DNA from: Procambarus clarkii
Taxonomy: Eukaryota; Arthropoda; Malacostraca; Decapoda; Cambaridae
Length of the DNA stretch: 64,000 nt
Assembly: GCF_040958095.1 (NCBI RefSeq)
Contig: NC_091151.1
Span: forward strand, 7,198,509-7,262,508
Direction: 5' to 3'
The notes under the pieces were generated by a model. That model had not been told where the DNA came from and searched no databases. It saw only the letters and a list, made by a program, of their open reading frames with translations. Position 1 is the stretch's first letter. Each line of letters begins with the position of its first letter. Made by a program: the position numbers and the translations under genes. Positions 23,924-34,175 of this stretch are shown in pieces.

Positions 23924-25011
23924 GCAACAACAACAACAGCAACAACATAGAGAAGAAGAAGATTTTTTTGGATCAAATTCCTGATTTCATTGATGCCCTC
24001 TTTCCCTCAGAAACTAACACCACAAGAGGAGGAGAAAAAAATAACAACATTTATTTGCCATCTACTTCAAGCTCAAATTATCAACTAATATCAGAAACCA
24101 CCAATTTACCAGCAGCCAATTTGAAGTGTAATTATCATCAACCTAACATACAAATTGAAGAAGAAGAAGAAGAGGAAAAAGAAACAGATCTGACTTATAT
24201 AATTGATAAATATTGTAGTAAAACAGGTGAATCAATTAATAATGATTATCAACAACTAATGGTGCCGTTTCCTGAAAATACAATATTAAGTTCAGGTTTG
24301 AATGAAGATGCATATGTTAATCAACAACAACAACAACAATAAGATCAACAGTTTTCAAATACCTATTACAATGCACCTCCAAATTTATATCATGAACATT
24401 CATTGACATTCCTTGATCCAACAGTGTCACCATCTACCTCAGGAGCAGGAAATCCATTACCCACTTTGGGTTTATCTCTAAATACAATTTCAAGTTCAGA
24501 TTGGAATGAAGATGTATATGTTAATCAACCACAACAACAACAATTATTAGTATCTAAAGATCAACAGCTTTCAAATACAAATACAAGCTACAATGTACCT
24601 CAGATACATGCTGATGGAAATTTAAAGCATGTACATTCATTGCCACCAACAGTGTCACCATCTATCTCAGAAGCAGGATCCACATCTGGAAATTCATCAT
24701 CCACTTTGGGTTTATTATCTCTTTCAAACCAAGATGAGAAAATAACAAGGGAAGTGAGTTTATTATCTCTTTCAAACCAAGATGAGAAAATAACAAGGAA
24801 GCGGCAAAAGGAAGAAAGAAAAAAGAAAAAGAAGGAAGAAAAGAAAAAAAAGAAGGAAGAAAAGAAGAAGAAGGAAGAGAAAAAGAAAAAGGAGGAAGAA
24901 CTTTCTGCAAAGCGAATAAAATATTTGGTTATACAAACTATAAAACAATCATTCCCAATATTATCTGAAGAACCTCCAACCCCATTGACTTTGTCAGTCT
25001 CCTCCTCATTA

Positions 25012-25044
<33 letters not shown>

Positions 25045-25045
25045 T

Positions 25046-25080
<35 letters not shown>

Positions 25081-25107
25081 AAAAAAGAAAAAAAAAAAGA
25101 AAAATAG
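22102..25107 (+). pseudogene. Large low-complexity protein gene, broken
   Basis: The reading continues in pieces. Piece 1 (22,102-22,761) begins at a non-ATG codon, so its start is unclear. It has a zinc-finger-like WYICIKCNGIF...DHEC (C-x2-C...H-x-C) and an Asp run. A frame change at about 22,746 leads to piece 2 (open from 22,746 to 23,984), with a helical part and then Ser, Thr, Ala and Gln homorepeats. Another shift in the CAA repeat leads to piece 3 (23,854-25,107), interrupted by TAA 24,340. Piece 3 contains a repeated module (DxNEDxYVNQ..., PTVSPSxSxAGxxS), an LLSLSNQDEKITR duplication, a Lys/Glu-rich region and a His run. The unique parts look protein-coding. The function is unknown. 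Microsatellite expansion in phase with codons dominates the middle. Confidence 0.5.
23215..23985 (+). repeat. Cluster of trinucleotide microsatellites
   Basis: AGC, AGT, ACT/ACC and CAA triplet runs, mostly perfect. All six frames are open over long stretches, so homopolymer ORFs in both directions are artefacts of the repeat. Confidence 0.95.
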
Positions 25108-25529
25108 TTGTTAAAATTTAGTTGGTTTTGATTGTTAAGGTTTATAGACATGGAAAGTAAAATTTTCTTCATTGTCAGTAGGATTTGTAAATAAATAAAA
25201 GAATAATTTGAATTAGTTAAACCATGTACTGCATATATTTTTTAGTACAAATTATCAAATTTATAGATCTACTAAAGAATTGGAATCTGCTAAAGCTCAA
25301 GTGCAACTATAATAGTATGAAATATTTTTACCAAATGCAGCAAAAATAGAGCTGTATAGTCCTTCGAATGTAGAAGCTGGGTGTAGTGGAGTTTCGAGAA
25401 TATAATAAGTTTTTTTGTTACAAAAGAATAAAATGAAACCTTTTTTTCGAGGAACATTTTACTTTCATCCTAGACTGAGAGAGTGTGCTAGCCAAAGCTC
25501 CTCCGTTTTAAAGCTATTTATTATACATT

Positions 25530-25709
25530 ATGGATGTTTTAATGATTGAACTATTGGTTTTAGTTGAAGCTCTGAGGACAGAATTAAATTACCTACGGGA
25601 CGAAGTACAGCAGTTGAAAGAGCATCAGGCGAAAAGAAATGAGGAGACCAGCTTTAAAAAAACACTTGGAAAGTTGTTAAGGATAGAGGTCTTAAGAAAA
25701 CTTTGGTAA
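25530..25709 (+). CDS. Small coiled-coil ORF (59 aa)
   Basis: ATG-started. The product has leucine heptads (LVEALRTELNYLRDEVQQLK) followed by a basic end. It lies in otherwise empty DNA between the low-complexity gene and a minisatellite. It could be a viral gene or a fragment of a transposon protein. No closer identity. Confidence 0.3.
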   Translation: MDVLMIELLVLVEALRTELNYLRDEVQQLKEHQAKRNEETSFKKTLGKLLRIEVLRKLW

Positions 25710-25904
25710 TAAATTATCTATCAGCTCACCCACAAGATGAACTTCATTCAGATTACAGGGCTTAAAGTAACAGTTACCTAATTTTTAATTAAAGCTCTTC
25801 TAACCTTTGATATATATTGATGAAAATATCCTTGAAAAAACAACTCTTCTAATAAAATTTTAATCATCACAAAAACTTTATGACCTCTTGTTCTTTTAAG
25901 CTTT

Positions 25905-26255
25905 GTATAACAGCAATTATAAAAACTTAGCCCAGACTTGTCACTGGCTGTGCTTGTTCTGCCTGACTTGTCATTGGGTGTGCTTGTTCTGCCTGACTGA
26001 CTTGTCACTGGCTGTGCTTGTTCTGCCTGACTGACTTGTCACTGGCTGTGCTTGTTCTGCCTGACTTGTCATTGGGTGTGCTTGTTCTGCCTGACTGACT
26101 TGTCACTGGCTGTGCTTGTTCTGCCTGACTTACTTGTCACTGGCTGTACTTGTTCTGCCTGACTGACTTGTCACTGGCTGTGCTTGTTCTTCCTGACTTA
26201 CTTGTCACTGGCTGTACTTGTTCTGCCTGACTGTGACTTGTCACTGGCTTTATTT
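25905..26255. repeat. ~35-bp minisatellite
   Basis: About ten units of GACTTGTCACTGGCTGTGCT plus TGTTCTGCCTGACT, with small length variants. On the minus strand they read SGRTSTxxDK repeats, without a gene context. Confidence 0.9.
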
Positions 26256-26469
26256 ACTTAAATCATTATTACCATTGAGATGTTGAGGGTAATTATAACT
26301 GTATATAATTAAAGTCAGAATCATCCTTTATTAACTTATTTACCTTAAATTAAACCTCACATTAGTACAAGCCAGGAATTTTTTGGGGGTGCCTAATTTT
26401 AAAAATCAAAACTATTAATAATGTCATCAATTCTCATTATATATTTCCACACAATAACAACTCCAATAA

Positions 26470-27669
26470 TCATATGTCTATTCTCATATAAAAATGAACA
26501 GTAGACCTAATAAAAATGGGCACACTAGATGTTTGTACATGAATGTATTTTTCATTTAAAACACTTTTAATAACCATAGGAAAGTTGGAACCAAACATTA
26601 TCACTAGTCGTCCTTTGAAATTTTTAAGTATACTAACGATAGTCATATAAAAATTCCCAATTGGTTCATTGATTATAAGTATATTGGCATTTGAATATTC
26701 TTTATTAATACAAGTTTCTTTAACTATATGCCTAATATACCCGTTTGGTAACCATTTAACTGCAGTTATATACTCTAATCTTACTGTGTTTTCTGTTGGA
26801 ATAATGCTCACACCTCGATTCAGCAAAAAACTCTCAACCCACCCACCACGAGCATAAATAGACACCACATTGTCCTTTGGGTTTATAAAACTCATTATTT
26901 CATCAAGTTCCTTCTTGGTAAGTATATGCTTTCCAAAAATAAAAATGTGCTCTTGCCAATAACAGTCGTTAGCATAATTACAAATATTTTGAAGATGTTC
27001 TAATCTTATTTTTGATGCACAATTTAAGACAGTAGATTTCGGCTGGAAATAAGCAATCTCACCTTGCCAAGATAATCGTTCATCTTCAGAAAAGAAAGAT
27101 GAACGTGGATAACCATCTATTGGTAGTTCAGGGTGGAATTGAGGTGAAAATTTATTATTTATATGATGTCCCCAGAATGGAATATGTGCAACTGAAAGAT
27201 CTTGCAACAGAATGTGATCTAAATCAACTTCAATATTTACTAACTTAGGTAGAGGGGATTTCTTTTTCTTTGGGTGTATCATTAACATTATTAAATGTAA
27301 AAATGCACCATGAAATAAATCTGTTTGGTTGCCGTCAGGAAATTCTTTGATTATTATGATATATGTACTGTAAAATAGAATAATTAAATAAAATAAAGTT
27401 AATATAACCTGATAACAGTTCATATAAAAAAAAAGGAGTAACATTAATCCCATACTTAAAACCATATAATAACCATGTACTCCATAGATTAATTTCCACA
27501 TAAAATAAGTAATCATTAAACATGCTACTAGAAATAAGACATTTGTGACATCTATAGTACATATACCAATTCCTAAGCAGAAATATATAACCATATATTG
27601 AACTTGCTTCCTGCAAACTTCTCTGTTTCTTTCACATATTAGGCAAAAAAGAAGTGCAACAAAATTCAC
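26470..27669 (-). CDS. Membrane protein with methyltransferase-like C-terminus
   Basis: The frame is open from about 27,770 without an ATG. The first in-frame codon that could start is GTG 27,669, and the first ATG lies about 26 codons further in, so the 5' end may be damaged. The N-terminal ~120 residues hold four or five hydrophobic segments (e.g. VIYFCLGIGICTIDVTNVLF, YMVLSMGLMLLLFFYMNCY). The soluble C-terminal ~260 residues include VVSIYARGGWVESFLLNRG, which resembles SAM-binding motif I, then ANILIINEPIG and FKGRLVIMFGSNF, which fit later Rossmann strands. The methyltransferase fold is inference. Substrate unknown. Confidence 0.5.
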   Translation of the reverse strand: MNFVALLFCLICERNREVCRKQVQYMVIYFCLGIGICTIDVTNVLFLVACLMITYFMWKLIYGVHGYYMVLSMGLMLLLFFYMNCYQVILTLFYLIILFYSTYIIIIKEFPDGNQTDLFHGAFLHLIMLMIHPKKKKSPLPKLVNIEVDLDHILLQDLSVAHIPFWGHHINNKFSPQFHPELPIDGYPRSSFFSEDERLSWQGEIAYFQPKSTVLNCASKIRLEHLQNICNYANDCYWQEHIFIFGKHILTKKELDEIMSFINPKDNVVSIYARGGWVESFLLNRGVSIIPTENTVRLEYITAVKWLPNGYIRHIVKETCINKEYSNANILIINEPIGNFYMTIVSILKNFKGRLVIMFGSNFPMVIKSVLNEKYIHVQTSSVPIFIRSTVHFYMRIDI

Positions 27670-27812
27670 TTCTCTAAGCCCTGAATAATACCAAAAAAGA
27701 CCACAAAGAACTGTCCACAGGTTAAATATGTGTGTACTATAAACATCATCTAAATACAGTTGAATTTCATATGAAAGTGGTTGTCAAATGAAATCTTCTA
27801 ACAGCAACATCA

Positions 27813-27842
27813 TGATGATAATGATGATGATGATGATGATGG
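27813..27842. repeat. (GAT)n microsatellite
   Basis: Imperfect GAT/AAT triplets ahead of the membrane protein gene. Confidence 0.85.
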
Positions 27843-27943
27843 AAGCCAATCAATAAGTCTATTCTTACTTAAACATCCTGTAGACAAAAGAAAAAAATAT
27901 GATTTAGATTATTTCCACACCATACAACACACACATACATAAA

Positions 27944-28606
27944 TCAGTGATGTTTCTTATATTTATAGACTTCCCCATCTTTATATATATGAAGATCAAT
28001 AGTTCGAAGAATATCCCCTAAACATTCTAAATTGTTTTCAGATTTTGTTTTAGGAAGGCAGTTTAATCTTTTAAGATTTTGTTTGGGGAGAGAACAGAGA
28101 AGAATAGTCTCTAACCAATTTACACATTTAAATTTTTTCATAAGTAAATTATACAAATTATATATAACAATTCTTGTTACTTCATTTACATATTTTACAG
28201 TAGGTGATCGATTATATACATTACTTAAATTATCTTTTAGGTCATATATATCGGTATGGGACAGAAGAATGGGTTTAATACATCTTTCATTCAATATAGG
28301 TTTTCTAATTAGAGAATAAGGTATTTTTCCTTGTATAGTCCAAATAGATTCCATAAGAGACCATCCTTGATATCGTAACGTATTTTCTAAGAGAATAATG
28401 TATAGTTTGATAATATGAATTCTTTTTAGGAGTTTGTATAAATAATAACTGAATTGTCTTCGAATAAAATCAAGAATAAATTCACATCGGTAATGATCCC
28501 ATTTTCCATTTATTATTAAAAACCCAATATTTTGACATATATCTATATATGTGTCAAACATAACTGATATAATATTATTAAATTCACTATCTAACATATC
28601 AAACAT
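27944..28606 (-). CDS. Unknown 220-aa protein
   Basis: I choose ATG 28,606 rather than the TTG two codons upstream. The product is hydrophobic-helical but without a clear membrane span, Ile/Leu/Tyr-rich, with a Cys-containing C-terminal third (LLCSLPKQNLKRLNCLPKT). AT-rich, intronless and same strand as neighbours. No family recognised. Confidence 0.55.
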   Translation of the reverse strand: MFDMLDSEFNNIISVMFDTYIDICQNIGFLIINGKWDHYRCEFILDFIRRQFSYYLYKLLKRIHIIKLYIILLENTLRYQGWSLMESIWTIQGKIPYSLIRKPILNERCIKPILLSHTDIYDLKDNLSNVYNRSPTVKYVNEVTRIVIYNLYNLLMKKFKCVNWLETILLCSLPKQNLKRLNCLPKTKSENNLECLGDILRTIDLHIYKDGEVYKYKKHH

Positions 28607-28612
28607 TGGCAA

Positions 28613-29109
28613 ATAAATATGCTTTATATTATAATTATAAAGATTAATTGAATAATTTTATATATCAATAAAATATTTACCAACTAAAATTTTAACTTGT
28701 GAATCAGTAATAACATCTCCCATTATTTTTTTATTTAATAAAAAATCAAATGGTATGGTAAATAAATTTGTTTTTGGTATACGACTACACTCAGGAACAG
28801 TACTTACTGTGATTACAGGAACAGATGAACTGGTCTATAAACCCTCATAATTTGCCTGTTTATATACCTTCCATCCCAGGTATACAATAATTACTATCTC
28901 TATTATAATCTCATTTGTGTTATTATTATCTTTCCATAAAATATAGTGAGACTAAGACGTGGAGGTAGGGGAAGGGGGATGGGGGTGCATCCAAGAATCT
29001 CTCTATCAAGTCGATAATATGGCCAGATTGTCGACGTCCTTATTTTTGCAAGCGTCCATGAACACATCATCTTCTTCATCAGTGAAGTGTCACTACTGCC
29101 ATCCTTGAC
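28613..29109. other. Intergenic DNA, nothing recognised
   Basis: AT-rich up to about 28,930, then a short G-rich segment (GGAGGTAGGGGAAGGGGGAT) and mixed DNA. No ORF with coding character. Confidence 0.5.
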
Positions 29110-29325
29110 CCCGACTCAAAACTTAATTTAACCCCCAAAAAATATAAAAATTGGTGTTCTATGATAATGTATAAACACTATAAACCTCATTGAGATGGTA
29201 ACTAAAATACAAAGTTAGTTGGTATAGTTTGACAACCTGTTGTAACATATCTATATTTATAATATAATAATTAATATACGGTCAGTTTAAATGTGCATTT
29301 TTTATATAAAATAGGATGAAATAAA
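29110..29325 (-). pseudogene. Decayed partial duplicate of the F-box gene 3' region
   Basis: Blocks such as TTGGTGTTCTATGATAATGT and GTGCATTTT...TATA parallel 29,690-29,880 of the neighbouring gene in the same order, with many changes. It is a degenerated local duplication. Confidence 0.55.
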
Positions 29326-29339
29326 ATATTAATATACAG

Positions 29340-31285
29340 TTATTCCTCATCATTGATATTTGCACATTGAGCACATATTAAATCAAAACTATTAAAACGT
29401 GTAAATCTTACCGCTACCATATCACACCAATTGATTTTTTGTTTTAGAGCAAAATATTCATCCTTTAGAGATTTAGAACAATGAAGACAGTAGTGGCGTT
29501 CACTTATATTAATTTCATTAAATGTCGCCAATTGTTGTCCAAGAATTGTATTAATATCTTTTTCAAATGAATTATTCAATTCAATTTCCAATACATCAAA
29601 TTTAAAATTGTTAGTGATTGTTGCAATCATATGATGTTCACAAATTACATCTTTTCCTTTAAATAATCGAACTAATGAAAATGTTGGCATAGTTTGAAAT
29701 GTTATTAACATATCTGTATAAATGATATAATAATTATAACTTGGATGATATTCACCATTAAAGGTGCATTTTGTTTTTAACCAAAATATAAAATCTGGTG
29801 TTCTATGATAAGATAATGCATAGGCACTATAAATCTCACTGTAAGTTAACGGAGGTGGTAACCAACAATTGCATTCACCATCATATTCATGTCGGTCATA
29901 TAAATTATATATAGAGAGAACATCATCTAGAAATCTTTGAAAACTCCCATCTATTGTAATAACACAAAATTTTTCCATATTAGAATTACAATAATGGTCA
30001 TAACAGTACATATATATACTTGAAATAGATGAACAAATAACTAAAACATTGTCTTCACAACTCCTTTCTTGCACCTGACACATTTCAGTACTTACAGGAA
30101 TTATAAAGTTACGTAGTCCCAAAATACAATACATAATCCAACATAAATCCTGATTCCTCTTACTTACCATTAGTAGATATACATTAATATTTAAATTATA
30201 ACAGGGTTTATTTTGTTCAGATAAAATGTTTCTAAATTTGATTACTGAAATTTCTTTCACTTTTTTCTCCAGTCTTTCTCCCTATTAATATCAGAAGAAT
30301 CTGGCATAAGCACCAATACATCAAAAGAAAAAGAAAAAGAATTAAACATAGAAAATGAACAAATAGCATTTTGCGGTAACTGTTGTACAAGTGGTGATTG
30401 TGGCTGCGATTCGATAATTAAAAATTGCAAAGATGAATGCCGCTTTACTATCTTCAAAACTATACTGACTATATCCACTCCAGGAACATAATCAACACGT
30501 GTAATTTCACCTTTACTTGGAACATGATTGATTAGAAGGGCCTGTTCACAATAATATGTTTGTTCTGACGATTGAAGAATTATATTTTCTGTCAGATAGA
30601 GTGCAGAATGTACCTTATAATGATTAATATTAGATTGCTGTAAGTTTTGAAAAGAAAAAAGAAAAATAACTGTATATCCATAAAAAATATCCAGAACAGT
30701 TGACGTGGGATACATTCGAAGACAAATATTTAACAATTGTAAAATTTCATCTGTATCCCGAGAGAACATTGTCATAGCTGTCACTAAAGACCACACTTTG
30801 TTTTTGTTTATCATACCTTTTAAAGGATGATTAACACTCGTCATTGTTTTTAATGTTGATGTAAACATAGGATGATCATTCAATAACTCAAATAGTTCAG
30901 AGTCTTTTTTTTCTTGACCCATTTTCGACCAGTTATTCATTTTAGTCTCGATCATCTTTAGAAGGCCTCTCATACAGTATCTTCCATCGGTTATGTTGTA
31001 TTTGATGTAACATAATTGTTCCACAATATAGGATGCATTGTAAAGAGACAAATTACCATCTTCATTGCTATGTAGAAGTGGACTAGGGAAAAGAGTATAC
31101 GAATCCCATATTAATCGATGATAAAGAGTGCGGAATGGCATGTATGACGAGTCAAGAATAACATGGCTCCAAATTTTACAAACTCTGGAACAAATAATTA
31201 AAAGATGACGATATGGAACAAGTGCAAATATGTTTTCTAATAACACCTGTGGTAGGGACGACATTTTTTGGATTAGAGTTTGCAT
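29340..31285 (-). pseudogene. F-box protein gene, split by a frameshift in an A-run
   Basis: The upstream part (31,285-30,257) starts at ATG 31,285 or ATG 31,264. Its N-terminus is an F-box: SLPQVLLENIFALVPYRHLL followed by CSRVCKIWSHVIL. F-boxes recruit Skp1-Cullin ubiquitin ligases. The rest is a helical substrate-binding region without a known repeat. It ends at TGA 30,257. The downstream part (30,260-29,340) is open from within the previous ORF in a -1 frame, has no ATG near its start and overlaps it by 4 bases at an AAAAAA run. The simplest reading is one gene of about 650 codons with a 1-nt indel. The downstream part carries CxxC pairs (YCLHCSKS, LICAQCAN) and no known domain. A paralogous fragment of the F-box ORF lies at 57,978-58,361. 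Confidence 0.65.
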
Positions 31286-31439
31286 CAACACCTGTTGTAT
31301 TACAGTGTTCAGTAAGCAAAACAGTAAGTAATTTAAGTAGGGTAGTAGTAGTAGTCTTTTTTTTTTTTTAATCAGGGACTCAAATCTCTTTTTTTTTCAA
31401 CTATCCATCAGGGTGTTTGTGACTGCTGTCACATCTGCA

Positions 31440-31640
31440 CACGTTCAATGTTGAATATACTATCCAATATCATTGGATACTAACCAGAAAACTAATCAAT
31501 ATCGACATAGTATAGAGTATATAGTATAGTGCTGGATACTGGAAAACAATCCAACATTGAATGACTCATTCAACATTGAATTACTCATTCAATATTGAAT
31601 GGTATTCCAATATTTAATATAATATCCAATATCACTTAAT
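31440..31640. repeat. Cluster of short AT palindromes
   Basis: Contains the perfect palindrome ATTCAATATTGAAT (31,587-31,600), the near-copy ATTCAACATTGAAT (31,568-31,581), TTCAATGTTGAA near 31,444 and TATCCAATATCATTGGATA near 31,460. It lies between two divergent viral genes. Such clusters can serve as origins or enhancers in arthropod viruses, but the role is not shown. Confidence 0.55.
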
Positions 31641-31934
31641 ACTGGAAAACTACTCAACAGGATAAAAACAATAACATATTTGACTTTAGTTGCATAATTA
31701 CTTTATTTTTTAAAAATATCTGAATTAAAAATCATATAATTAAAAAAAGAGAAAATTAAGAATGAATAATCTGCTGTCAACAATTATTATGTTAATAATA
31801 TTAATTATTTTCCTAACAGTTATAGTAGTCATTAATTCACGGAAAAAATCTAAAAATACTAAAATATTATATAAAAAGGAAAACAATTACAATTCCATCA
31901 GCCATGACACAACACCAGAGTCCATTGAGCTAAT

Positions 31935-32290
31935 ACAAGATGTAGGAGGAGGAGTGGGAGGGGAATTACACAACGCAGGAGTAGTGGGAGGGGAATTACA
32001 CAACACAAGAGTAGTGGGAGGGGAATTACACAACGCAGGAGAAGGAGTAGAGTTACATGATGCAGGGGAAGGAGGAGCAGAAGAATTACAAGACGATGGA
32101 GTGGGAGGAGGAGGAAGAGGAAGAGAATTACAAGACACTGGAGAAGGAGGAGGAGGAGGAGAATTACATGATGCCGGAGGAGGAAGAGGAGGAGGAGGAG
32201 GAGGAGGAGGAGGAAGAGGAGGAGGAGGAGGAGTAGGAGAATTACAAGATGCCGGATAAGGAGGAGGAGGAGAAGAAGGCGGAGGAGAAT
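31935..32290 (+). repeat. GGA-rich coding minisatellite, first region
   Basis: Units of about 33-45 bp built on GAATTACACAACGCAGGAG plus GGAGGA runs, kept in frame with the flanking gene. Confidence 0.9.
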
Positions 32291-33104
32291 TACAAACAAG
32301 TGAAAATGAGACCTCTGGCGTTCCTCACGTCATCAGTCAAATGGAATCCGTCGAACAACCTCATGAATTACTTCAAGAATTATTACAATCCTCCACAGAT
32401 TCGTCTGAACTTCGAAAATCCCAAATGAAATCCAAACTTAGAGAATCATGGCGAGAATCATTATTCTCGCCATTTATCGAAGACATAAAAACTTATAAAG
32501 GTCTCTTTATTGTTCCCAAACCACCAATTTCGTATAATCCTAAAACTATTACTGAAACTGATAAGACACTAATTCAACCCTTTAATAAATTCCTTAGTTA
32601 TTATGATGAAATCCACAACTTTACCAATGGTTATTCTGCATATTACATAAATAAACTATATACAAATTCTAATATTGATAGGGGATATTATACAAAAAAT
32701 CCAATTATATTAATATTTCCATGGAATTTCCATAATTTCACACCTGATATTTATACAGATCGACGTGAAATAAAAGACGTCAAATTAAAGAACAATTTAG
32801 ATGCATCACATAAAAAATGTCGAAAGGAAGGAAAACTATTTTACATGAACAAATTGTTGATATCATGTACCCATGCTGCAAGTCAAGATATATTTAATTG
32901 TGGATTTTATTCGGACAGTTTCCCAATGAAAGAAAATTCACTACCCCCATTCGTGGTTATGAAACTTGAACTCGAAGACGGTCATAATGAGGTGGAATGT
33001 AAAATGTTAGCTAAGAATATTAATTCCTCAGACACATTTGCTAGCATTAAATTTAACATTTATGTGGAAGTCGAGAAAGAAGAACAAACAAAAGAATCAC
33101 ATGG

Positions 33105-33780
33105 AGGAGGAGAATTACAAAATGCAGGAGAAGGAGTAGGAAAGGTAAAAACTTCACAAACAGTAGAAGGAGGAGGAGAAGGAGCAGGAGGAGGAGGAGG
33201 AGAACCACAAACAGTTGGAAGAGAAGGAGGAGAATCACAAACAGTAGAAGGAGGAGGAGGAGAACCACAAACAGTTGGATGAGAAGGAGGAGGAGGAGGA
33301 GACCCACAAACAGTTGGAGGAGAAGGAGGAGGAGGAGGAGGAGGAGGAGAACCACAAACAGTTGGAGGAGGAGGAGGAGGAGGAGACCCACAAACAGTTG
33401 GAGGAGGAGGAGGAGGAGACCCACAAACAGTTGGAGGAGAAGGAGGAGGAGGAGAACCACAAACAGTTGGAGGAGGAGGAGAACCACAAACAGTAGAAGG
33501 AGGAGGAGGAGGAGAATCACAAACAGTAGAAGAAGGAAAATCACAAACAGTTGGAGGAGGAGGACAAACAGTAAAAGGAGGAGGAGGAGGAGGAGAAGAA
33601 TCACAAACAGTTGGAAGAGAAGGAGGAGGACAAACAGTAGAAGGAGGAGGAGGAGAAGAATCACAAACAGTTGGAGGAGAAGGAGGAGAACCACAAACAG
33701 TTGGAGGAGAAGGAGGAGGAGGAGGAGAATCACAAACAGTAGAAGGAGGAGGAGGAGGAGGAGGAGGAGGAGGAGGATCA
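33105..33780 (+). repeat. GGA-rich coding minisatellite, second region
   Basis: About 15 units of GAACCACAAACAGTTGGAGG with variable GGA counts. Length changes are multiples of three, so the frame survives to the end of the gene. Confidence 0.9.
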
Positions 33781-33984
33781 CATAGAACCTCCCACCGAAA
33801 AAAAGATAAAAAAAACTGGATTCAGTTTAGTGGAAGAAAACGTATTTATCTTGACCCAGACGCTGGTCTTATAGAGTCATTTTAATTTTATTTACTCTGA
33901 TATATAAAAGGCCCGGAGATTTTATATACTCTGGTATATAAAACGTCAAAAAAGTATATAAAACTATCAATTGAATATAAAATT

Positions 33985-34060
33985 AAAGGTTCCCACCAGG
34001 CTTCTGTGCTGGCTAGGGTTCAAGTCTCCTGGTGGGAAAGTGTTCTCAAGTTGTATAACT
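33985..34060 (+). mobile_element. SINE-like fragment
   Basis: Contains a B-box-like GGTTCAAGTCTCC flanked by a short inverted match (CCACCAGG / CCTGGTGGG). No A box is seen, so this is probably a partial tRNA-derived element. Confidence 0.35.
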
Positions 34061-34175
34061 TCACTCTCGTGTTTAGGAGAGTTGTGAATCAAGCATAGAC
34101 ATAGTGTTCTCCCATATTAACAGGGACTTGATGAAAAACGTAAAAATGATAGTCATCCTTAAGAATTATTTGACT

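Larger units (their letters stand above)
31762..33885 (+). pseudogene. Membrane-anchored protein with two Gly-rich repeat regions
   Basis: One frame of 708 codons with internal stops only at TAA 32,257 and TGA 33,280. ATG start. Residues 4-25 form an N-terminal anchor (LLSTIIMLIILIIFLTVIVV). Repeats of VVGGELHNAG and related units follow. Next is a globular region at about residues 190-440 (e.g. PIILIFPWNFHNFTPDIYTD, SCTHAASQDIFNCGFYSD), then EGGGEPQTVG-type repeats, then a conserved-looking basic tail ending RIYLDPDAGLIESF. The architecture suggests a virion or surface protein. The TGA is GGA in other repeat units, so a single substitution explains it. I do not recognise the family. A relation to per os infectivity factors was considered but not supported by any motif. 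Confidence 0.6.

Noticed and set aside
25905..26255. CRISPR-like array
   Set aside because: Units are contiguous tandem repeats without variable spacers, and the genome is eukaryotic.
33053..33785. Poly-Leu minus-strand ORF and Arg-rich plus-strand ORFs
   Set aside because: Other frames of the GGA repeat. The true frame continues from the upstream gene into a unique tail.
31762..33885. Assignment as PIF-1 or PIF-2
   Set aside because: Only the N-terminal anchor agrees. No family motif could be pointed to.
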